Shown here in pieces: positions 1 through 4,373 of a stretch of DNA of 7,301 nt (position 1 is the first letter of the stretch; each line of letters starts with the position of its first letter). The position numbers were made by a program, and so were the translations under genes. The notes under the pieces were generated by a model, which saw only the letters and a list, made by a program, of their open reading frames with translations, did no database searches and had not been told where the DNA came from. The stretch is from Thermoproteota archaeon (lineage in GTDB: Archaea > Korarchaeota > JAOZGF01), in NCBI GenBank assembly GCA_027491845.1, contig JAOZGF010000264.1, positions 1 through 7,301 of the forward strand. The letters run 5' to 3'.

Positions 1-1
1 A

Positions 2-232
2 AACATTGAAAATTTAGAATCAAAGCCTCTCTTTAGCATAGAAAGAAAGTTTACGAGAAACCAAAAGAGGAAGTATGGGAGGGAAGTTTGCCCCAGGTGC
101 GGAGAAACAAGGTTAATAGGTAAAGAAACAGTTAAAATAACGGCTACAGGAAATGAAGTGGTGAATTATTACTGTAAGAAATGTGGAGCAATACTCTTTT
201 ATAAACCACTCCTGAAACAACAAAACATTTAA
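2..232 (+). CDS. C-terminal fragment of a zinc-ribbon protein (5' end outside window)
   Basis: Only one frame is open from the left edge, ending at the TAA at 230-232, which leaves 76 residues of the C-terminus. The visible part has a basic stretch rich in Lys and Arg (residues 15-27, ending RKYGRE). A two-knuckle zinc ribbon follows: CPRCG and, about 24 residues later, CKKCG, with a short hydrophobic tail (AILFYKPL). The four cysteines should bind one zinc ion, and the basic patch suggests nucleic-acid contact, but that is inference. I do not recognise the family, because zinc ribbons of this kind end many archaeal proteins. The reading frame stays open for another 49 codons after the TAA, but that stretch is T-rich and probably not translated as part of this protein. 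Confidence is high that this is coding and low on function. Confidence 0.7.
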   Translation, partial: NIENLESKPLFSIERKFTRNQKRKYGREVCPRCGETRLIGKETVKITATGNEVVNYYCKKCGAILFYKPLLKQQNI

Positions 233-249
233 ACCATAAATTTTTATTA
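224..249 (+). promoter_or_regulatory. Candidate TATA region for the EF-2 leader
   Basis: Two overlapping AT-rich TATA-like elements, ATTTAAA and TAAATTTTTATTA, lie over and just after the stop codon of the upstream zinc-ribbon gene. A start site 22-27 bp downstream would give an EF-2 transcript with a leader of roughly 140-150 nt. The position fits, but the element is not sharply defined and the T-run may also end upstream transcription. The call rests on sequence likeness alone. Confidence 0.35.
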
Positions 250-283
250 CTTACTTGTCCTTCTCATTGTTCATCCTTACAAC

Positions 284-379
284 ATGTACGTTGACGTCGG
301 TCATTGTTTGTTAACCCTCCTTTTATTAACCCTCACCTGTTTTCTCTTTATTGGAGTGATAATTGGAGTGATAAGTTAA
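284..379 (+). CDS. Possible 31-residue single-span membrane microprotein in the EF-2 leader
   Basis: An ATG at 284-286 opens a 31-codon frame ending in TAA at 377-379, 31 bp before the EF-2 start. The first seven residues (MYVDVGH) are mildly polar. The rest, from C8 to I30, is an unbroken hydrophobic run rich in Leu, Ile and Val, long enough for one membrane span. Its last eight hydrophobic residues, IGVIIGVI, are encoded by a perfect 12-bp tandem repeat. No Shine-Dalgarno sequence precedes the ATG, though translation from a near-leaderless transcript is possible given the TATA-like element near 240. The main doubt is composition: any T-rich strand translates into hydrophobic residues, and the frame upstream of the ATG is equally hydrophobic back to 233. 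It could equally be untranslated leader. Confidence 0.27.
   Translation: MYVDVGHCLLTLLLLTLTCFLFIGVIIGVIS
311..334 (+). repeat. Short direct repeat TTAACCCTC x2 in the EF-2 leader
   Basis: TTAACCCTC occurs at 311-319 and again at 326-334, offset by 15 bp (five codons in the frame of the possible mini-ORF). It lies just upstream of the 12-bp tandem repeat. It could be a remnant of local duplication or a pyrimidine-rich regulatory element; nothing in the sequence decides between these. Confidence 0.5.
350..373 (+). repeat. Perfect 12-bp tandem repeat ATTGGAGTGATA x2, Shine-Dalgarno-like
   Basis: Two identical copies sit back to back at 350-361 and 362-373, ending 37 bp before the EF-2 ATG. Each contains GGAGTGAT, which differs from the archaeal Shine-Dalgarno consensus GGAGGTGAT by one missing G. 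They are too far from the EF-2 start to act as its direct ribosome site. They could act as standby sites, or simply be a duplication inside the mini-ORF. Confidence 0.75.
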
Positions 380-410
380 AAGGGTACATGAGAGGCGAGA
401 GGATCAGGCA

Positions 411-2612
411 ATGGTAAAGATAAAGAAACAAGAGCTTCTGAGTTTAATGAAGAAGAAAGAAAGGATAAGGGACATTGGAATCATTGCACACATTGACCAC
501 GGTAAAACAACGATGTCAGACAGCTTGTTAGCTGCAGCAGGAATAATTTCCCCTAAAGTAGCCGGTGTAGCCCGTGCCTTGGATTTCTTGGAGGAAGAAC
601 AAAAGAGAGGTATTACGATAAAAAGCGCGAACATTTCCTTACTTCATAACGTTAACGGTCAAGATTATGTTATCAATCTAGTTGATACGCCTGGACACGT
701 TGACTTTACAGGCCATGTTACAAGGGCTTTGAGAGTCATTGATGGTGCTATTTGCGTTGTTGACGCTGTAGAGGAGGTAATGGTTCAAACAGAGGTTGTT
801 ACGAGGCAAGCACTCGAAATGAGAGTTAAACCAGTGCTCTTCGTAAACAAAATGGATAGGTTGATAACTGAGCTTAAGATGAAGCCTAAAGACATTCAAA
901 CCAAGGTCTCCAGGATAATAAGGAACTATAATCAGTTAATCGATTATTATGCGGAGCCCCAGTACAGAGATAAATGGAAGATAAGGACGACCGCTGGAAA
1001 TTTTGCTTTCGGGTCAGCAATAGACAGGTGGGGCTTAACCCTTGAAATAGCTGAAAGGAAGGGCGTGAAGTTCTCAGATATCGTTGCAGCCTATGAGGCA
1101 GGAGACGTAGAGTCATTGAAGGAAGAGTTTCCGTTACATGAAGCTATCTTAGACATGGTTGTAAACTGTTTACCCAGCCCCATTGAAGCTCAAGCTTACA
1201 GAATACCTGTTTTATGGAGAGGAGACCTGAACACGGAAGTAGGTCAATCCATGGTGAAATGTGATGACGAAGGACCCCTGGTGATAGGCGTAAATAAGGC
1301 TGAATTTGACGTTCATGCAGGTATTGTTTCAACAGGAAGGATTTTTTCAGGAAACATTGAGGAAGGAATGGAAGTATATCTTTTATCGGCAAAGAAAAAG
1401 TACAGGGTTCAACAGGTTTCCATTTACATGGGGGCTAGAAGGGAAATCGTTAACAGCATTTCGGCAGGAAACATAGTGGCCGTCCTAGGGCTAGACCTTG
1501 CAAGGGCGGGTGAAACAATAGTTGATTCCTATAATGCAGGGAAGATCCCCCCCTTTGAGAGAATAAAATATATAACCGAGCCTGTAGTCACAATAGCTAT
1601 TGAGCCGAAAAAACCCCAGGACCTACCTAAGCTAATTGAACTGGTCAGGAGGGCGTCAATCGCCGACCCAAACTTGGTGTATCACATTAACGAAGAGACA
1701 GGTGAAACACTGATCTCAGGAATGGGTGAACTTCACCTGGAAATAGCAATAAAAAACTTGAGGAAGGAAGGGATCGATCTATTAACGTCCCCCCCAGTGG
1801 TTGTTTACAGAGAAACCCCAAGAAGTATTTCGCAAGTTGTCCTAGCTAAATCACCTAACAAGCATAATCGTTTCTGGATTCAGATAGAGCCCTTGGACGA
1901 AGTAAGTCTTGACCTTCTTGAGAAAAACATTGTAACGGAAGACATGCCGTGGAAGGAGAGGGCGAAAATATTAAGGGAAAAAGCAGGGTGGGATGGAAAA
2001 GAGGCGAGAAACATTTGGGCAATAGACGAATACAAAAACGTTTTCATTGACAAAACAACAGGGGTTCAGTACTTAAACGAATTAAAGGACATGATAATAA
2101 GCGGTTTCAGGTGGGCGGTTTCTGAAGGCCCACTCTGCGGCGAACCGTTGAGGGGGGCGAAAATAATGTTAACAGATGCACAAATACATGAAGACCCGGT
2201 CCACAGGGGGCCTGCGCAGGTTTTACCGGCAATTAGGAGGGCTGTTTACGGCGCACTCCTTTCAGCTGACCCAACCTTAATGGAGCCTGTGTACAGGATA
2301 CAGGCAACAGCTCCAATAGACCTTGTTGGGAAAGTAACAGGTTTGATCAGCAAGAAAAGAGGAAGAATAGAAAGGATAGAGGAAAGAGAAAAGATGGCTG
2401 TTGTTCAAGGATACATTCCCGTAGCAGAAACAATAGGTTTCGCTAGCCTGATGAGGTCTGAAACAGGTGGAAGAGTTTTCTGGCAAAACACATTTGATCA
2501 CTGGGAACTAATGCCTGACGCTCTTTCCAAGAAGGTTATCATGGACATAAGGTCAAGGAAGGGAATGAAGAAAGAAATACCTAGGGCCGAGGAATACATG
2601 GACACGCTTTAA
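411..2612 (+). CDS. fusA: Translation elongation factor 2 (EF-2)
   Basis: This 733-residue GTPase moves tRNAs and mRNA through the ribosome after each peptide bond; the length is normal for archaeal EF-2. The G domain shows the P-loop AHIDHGKT (residues 26-33), the switch I RGIT with Thr69, DTPGH (92-96) and NKMD (146-149). Beta-barrel domain II follows (about 230-345), then domain III with the SGMGELHLEIA stretch and domain IV from about residue 455. Domain IV carries the tip loop IHEDPVHRGPAQ, where His598 is the residue expected to be modified to diphthamide. Domain V completes the protein and ends EEYMDTL. The ATG at 411 starts with the usual short basic N-terminus before IRDIGIIAHIDHGKT. 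A weak purine-rich ribosome site (GAGGCGAGAGG, 392-402) precedes it. Two C7 runs (1547-1553, 1789-1795) are in frame and do no harm. Transcription is probably independent of radA downstream. The annotation is secure. Confidence 0.98.
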   Translation: MVKIKKQELLSLMKKKERIRDIGIIAHIDHGKTTMSDSLLAAAGIISPKVAGVARALDFLEEEQKRGITIKSANISLLHNVNGQDYVINLVDTPGHVDFTGHVTRALRVIDGAICVVDAVEEVMVQTEVVTRQALEMRVKPVLFVNKMDRLITELKMKPKDIQTKVSRIIRNYNQLIDYYAEPQYRDKWKIRTTAGNFAFGSAIDRWGLTLEIAERKGVKFSDIVAAYEAGDVESLKEEFPLHEAILDMVVNCLPSPIEAQAYRIPVLWRGDLNTEVGQSMVKCDDEGPLVIGVNKAEFDVHAGIVSTGRIFSGNIEEGMEVYLLSAKKKYRVQQVSIYMGARREIVNSISAGNIVAVLGLDLARAGETIVDSYNAGKIPPFERIKYITEPVVTIAIEPKKPQDLPKLIELVRRASIADPNLVYHINEETGETLISGMGELHLEIAIKNLRKEGIDLLTSPPVVVYRETPRSISQVVLAKSPNKHNRFWIQIEPLDEVSLDLLEKNIVTEDMPWKERAKILREKAGWDGKEARNIWAIDEYKNVFIDKTTGVQYLNELKDMIISGFRWAVSEGPLCGEPLRGAKIMLTDAQIHEDPVHRGPAQVLPAIRRAVYGALLSADPTLMEPVYRIQATAPIDLVGKVTGLISKKRGRIERIEEREKMAVVQGYIPVAETIGFASLMRSETGGRVFWQNTFDHWELMPDALSKKVIMDIRSRKGMKKEIPRAEEYMDTL

Positions 2613-2619
2613 CCTAAAC

Positions 2620-2635
2620 GCTTATTTTTTTAAGC
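2620..2635 (+). promoter_or_regulatory. Hairpin/T-run after EF-2 that doubles as a TATA-like box for radA
   Basis: GCTTA and TAAGC form a perfect 5-bp stem around a T6 loop, eight bases after the EF-2 stop. The T-run fits the U-rich terminators used by archaeal RNA polymerase. The same bases read TTTTTTTAAG, a good TATA box, which would place a start site near 2652-2656 and give radA a leader of about 45 nt. The sequence cannot tell which role dominates; both may apply. Confidence 0.45.
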
Positions 2636-2675
2636 AAGAAAAAACAATTCTTCTACGTTAGTACGGCAAGAAAGT

Positions 2676-2699
2676 ATGAATGAAAACCAGATGAGTTAA
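2676..2699 (+). promoter_or_regulatory. Seven-codon upstream ORF abutting the radA start
   Basis: An ATG at 2676 opens a 7-codon frame (MNENQMS) whose TAA stop occupies 2697-2699, directly against the radA ATG at 2700 and in the same frame. Two more overlapping ATGs (2680, 2691) also end within a few codons. No clear Shine-Dalgarno sequence precedes radA, so ribosomes ending on this mini-ORF could restart at radA. It may also be chance in an A-rich leader. The in-frame stop fixes 2700 as the most upstream possible ATG of radA. Confidence 0.3.
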
Positions 2700-3683
2700 A
2701 TGAGCAAGAACACTTCAAAGGCGTCTGTTAAAAGGGAAAGAACAGACCTAACCATCGAAGACATACCAGGTGTTGGGCCAGCCATCGCCCAAAAACTGAG
2801 AGACGCTGATTATTCAACCATAGAGTCCATTGCAGTTGCAACCACAACTGAGATTTCTTCATCCATAGACATAGGGGAAAAAACAGCGGCAAAAATAATT
2901 AATGCGGCAAGAAAAATGCTGAAAATAGAGTTCATATCAGCCAAGGAACTCCTTGAGAGAAGACAAAGAGAAGTAAAGTATATTACAACAGGAAGCGAAG
3001 AACTAGACAAAATGCTGGGTGGAGGCATAGAAACAAGAACTATAACGGAGTTGTTCGGAGAATACGCAACAGGCAAAACACAGATTTGTCACCAACTGTC
3101 AGTTAACGTTCAGCTTCCTGAGGAAAGAGGAGGTCTTGAAAAAGGAGTTGTATATATAGACACAGAGAACACTTTCAGGCCTGAAAGAATAGTTCAAATA
3201 GCTGAATCGATGGGGCTTGACAGCAGAGAGGTTCTTGAGAACATAGTTTTTGGAAGAGCCTACAGCAGTGAACATCTGATTTTCTTGATAAAAAAAATAG
3301 ACGAAATAATGAAAGAAAAAAATATAGGGCTAATAGTGATAGACTCGGTTATTTCTCACTTCAGAAGCGAATATCCTGGCAGGGAAAGCCTAGTTACAAG
3401 GCAACAAAGCCTTAACAAACATTTACACGACCTCTTGAGAGTAAGCGACATATACGATTGCGCTGTGGTTGTTACAAACCAAGTAATAGCGCGACCGGAC
3501 GTATTCTACGGCAACCCAATGATACCTGCAGGAGGACATATCTTAGGCCACATGTGCACAGCAAGAATATATCTTAGAAAGGGGAGGGAAAACGTAAGGA
3601 TAGCGAGGCTTGTTGACAGTCCACATCTTCCAGAGCAAGAGGCGCACTTCAAAATAACTGAAGAAGGAATTAGAGACCTTTAG
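2700..3683 (+). CDS. radA: DNA repair and recombination protein RadA
   Basis: This 327-residue archaeal Rad51/RecA homologue forms filaments on single-stranded DNA and carries out strand exchange in recombinational repair. The N-terminal domain (about 15-75) has a helix-hairpin-helix DNA-binding motif, IPGVGPAIAQKL. The linker carries the FxxA polymerisation motif as F78-I-S-A81, by which one subunit docks on the next. The ATPase core contains Walker A GEYATGKT (120-127), the DTENTFRPER stretch (154-163) with Glu156, Walker B LIVIDS (211-216), and the SHFRSEYPGR and TNQVIARPD segments. A DNA-binding L2 region follows around GNPMIPAGGH (271-280), with RLVDSPHLPE near the C-terminus. The N-terminal domain and full length exclude the shorter paralogue RadB. 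Walker A has Ala and Thr (YATG) where most RadA proteins have FGSG or YGTG/YGSG; the key Gly, Lys and Thr remain, so it should be active. It converges on the gene at 3696-3887 with a 12-bp gap. Confidence 0.97.
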   Translation: MSKNTSKASVKRERTDLTIEDIPGVGPAIAQKLRDADYSTIESIAVATTTEISSSIDIGEKTAAKIINAARKMLKIEFISAKELLERRQREVKYITTGSEELDKMLGGGIETRTITELFGEYATGKTQICHQLSVNVQLPEERGGLEKGVVYIDTENTFRPERIVQIAESMGLDSREVLENIVFGRAYSSEHLIFLIKKIDEIMKEKNIGLIVIDSVISHFRSEYPGRESLVTRQQSLNKHLHDLLRVSDIYDCAVVVTNQVIARPDVFYGNPMIPAGGHILGHMCTARIYLRKGRENVRIARLVDSPHLPEQEAHFKITEEGIRDL

Positions 3684-3695
3684 TAACTTGGATTC

Positions 3696-3887
3696 CTAAA
3701 AAAGACTTCTCTTAACCATTTTACGTATCTTCTTAATCTCTCTGTAATGTTCCCTGCAAAGCTTTATTCTCTTGCCTTTGAGGCTCACTTTTAAACCCAA
3801 CTGCTGGAATAACGGCATGTAAGAGGAAGGGAGAGATTTAACAGCTTCCCTGCCGCAGTTGTTCACAGAACAAATTTCTTTTGACAA
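3696..3887 (-). CDS. Small Cys/His (putative zinc-binding) archaeal protein
   Basis: This 63-residue protein has paired metal-ligand motifs: C6-x4-C11 near the N-terminus and C44-x2-H47 (LCREHY) in the second half. Together they would make one small treble-clef or zinc-finger-like fold. The C-terminus is strongly basic (KKIRKMVKRSLF), suggesting RNA or DNA contact. The start is TTG at 3887-3885. It is supported by AGGTG five bases upstream and by an in-frame stop (3909-3911) that leaves no ATG option. The compact CxxxxC plus CxxH layout looks like a conserved small archaeal protein, but I cannot assign a named family or function. It converges with radA (12-bp gap) and has a TATA box near 3950, so it is probably transcribed alone. 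Confidence 0.8.
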   Translation of the reverse strand: MSKEICSVNNCGREAVKSLPSSYMPLFQQLGLKVSLKGKRIKLCREHYREIKKIRKMVKRSLF

Positions 3888-3892
3888 AAAAA

Positions 3893-3897
3893 CACCT
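3893..3897 (-). promoter_or_regulatory. Ribosome binding site AGGTG fixing a TTG start
   Basis: Read on the minus strand, AGGTG is followed by five T's and then TTG. This matches the core of the archaeal Shine-Dalgarno consensus GGAGGTGAT at a suitable spacing and decides the non-ATG start of the small Cys/His protein. Confidence 0.7.
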
Positions 3898-3946
3898 AGG
3901 CAACCTGCTTAACACAACCAACTTCCTTAAGGGAAAATGGGTTTGG

Positions 3947-3958
3947 TTTTTAAATATT
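3947..3958. promoter_or_regulatory. TATA box between two divergent units (zinc protein and sRNA)
   Basis: TTTTTAAATATT reads as a TATA box on both strands. On the minus strand it is preceded by AGTAAT, a good BRE-type element, and would start transcription near 3924, about 37 nt before the TTG of the small protein. On the plus strand the centre lies about 25-28 bp before the GTGTGC stem of the sRNA, the right place to start that RNA. It may serve both units. Confidence 0.6.
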
Positions 3959-3978
3959 ACTTTTCATCTTTACATAAA

Positions 3979-4042
3979 GTGTGCGATGAAGAATCGAACC
4001 CAAATGAGGCTAGATGATTAAGATCTTGAGTGCTGAGCACAC
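3979..4042 (+). ncRNA. C/D box guide sRNA (predicted tRNA 2'-O-methylation guide)
   Basis: A 64-nt RNA closed by a perfect 6-bp terminal stem (GTGTGC / GCACAC). Box C is GCGATGA (3983-3989; 6 of 7 to RTGATGA) and box D is a perfect CTGA (4033-4036). An internal box C' is ATGATTA (4014-4020; 6 of 7). It leaves exactly a 12-nt guide before D, the spacing typical of archaeal sRNAs. Box D' is degenerate: CAAA (4001-4004) or ATGA (4004-4007). By the box+5 rule the D guide, AGATCTTGAGTG, targets C34 of a tRNA-Leu(CAA) anticodon loop. The D' guide AGAATCGAACCC is complementary to the tRNA T-arm around C56. Such RNAs act with L7Ae, Nop5 and fibrillarin. A TATA box lies about 25 bp upstream, and GTTTTTCTT at 4051-4059 can end transcription. 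Oddity: the box C uridine is C and can pair within the stem, which would compete with the usual kink-turn bulge. Confidence 0.72.
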
Positions 4043-4050
4043 ATCTTAAT

Positions 4051-4059
4051 GTTTTTCTT
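4051..4059 (+). terminator. T-rich stretch after the sRNA
   Basis: GTTTTTCTT begins nine bases after the end of the sRNA stem and fits a U-run archaeal terminator. There is no separate hairpin apart from the sRNA's own terminal stem. Confidence 0.4.
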
Positions 4060-4108
4060 AAAGCTTAAACAGTTTATTTGCAGCAGACGTTGCTAATTGT
4101 AAAACAAA

Positions 4109-4127
4109 AAAGTTTTCTTAAAACTTT
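4109..4127. repeat. Perfect inverted repeat, 8-bp arms, 3-nt loop (AT-rich)
   Basis: AAAGTTTT and AAAACTTT flank a CTT loop. The AT-rich stem would be weak at high temperature, so it may be a protein-binding palindrome or a T-rich transcription stop rather than a stable RNA hairpin. Confidence 0.55.
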
Positions 4128-4238
4128 ATCCTTCCAAGTTCGTCCTTGTCTTTGTCAGCTCAACTTACATTAACTAAGAAAAACAACAGTTTAACGTCGA
4201 ATGTAATTCTTACCTGTTTTTAAGGTTAAATTGAAGAA

Positions 4239-4257
4239 TTGAGGAATAATTCCTCAA
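4239..4257. repeat. Perfect inverted repeat, 8-bp arms, 3-nt loop (TTGAGGAA/TTCCTCAA)
   Basis: TTGAGGAA and TTCCTCAA flank a TAA loop. The arrangement matches the hairpin at 4109-4127 (8-bp arms, 3-nt loop) though the sequence differs. A TATA-like TTTTTAAGG ends about 14 bases upstream on the plus strand. It lies about 115 bp past the end of the ATPase gene, so it could also help end that transcript. Confidence 0.55.
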
Positions 4258-4373
4258 CTTGTTTCATTGATGTTGACATAGCTTGCTTTAGATAGCTTAA
4301 ACATTTATGATTTAATGGTAGAGAAGGAAAGTTTAGGATTTTCTTTGAAAACAAAACACATTAATGGACATAT

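Larger units (their letters stand above)
3888..4373. other. 486-bp spacer: promoter, sRNA, hairpins, otherwise no gene
   Basis: This gap lies between the 5' end of the small Cys/His gene and the 3' end of the AAA+ ATPase gene. Its first third holds a shared TATA box and the C/D box sRNA. The rest is AT-rich with two perfect 8-bp hairpins (4109-4127, 4239-4257). A 10-bp direct repeat TTTTCTTAAA occurs at 4053 and 4113, exactly 60 bp apart. A TATA-like TTTTTAAGG lies at 4217-4225. I see no convincing open frame, tRNA or origin recognition box from about 4060 to 4373. More small RNA or regulatory sequence is possible. Confidence 0.6.

Noticed and set aside
1547..1795. Two C7 runs in EF-2 as possible frameshift sites
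   Set aside because: Both read in frame as conserved EF-2 residues (KIPPFERI and SPPVVVY), with no alternative frame worth reaching.
404..2501. Several minus-strand open frames inside EF-2
   Set aside because: They lie antisense to a highly conserved gene and their translations show no family features; shadows of EF-2.
3979..4042. Possible tRNA on the minus strand (GGGTTCGATTC and a 6-bp acceptor-like stem)
   Set aside because: It lacks a D-arm with GG, the T-stem pairs poorly, the anticodon-like loop has a pyrimidine at 37, and 64 nt is too short. The T-arm likeness is better explained as a guide complementary to tRNA on the plus strand.
3888..4373. Replication origin near an Orc-like ATPase
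   Set aside because: No repeated origin recognition boxes with a G-string were seen; AT-richness and hairpins alone are not enough.
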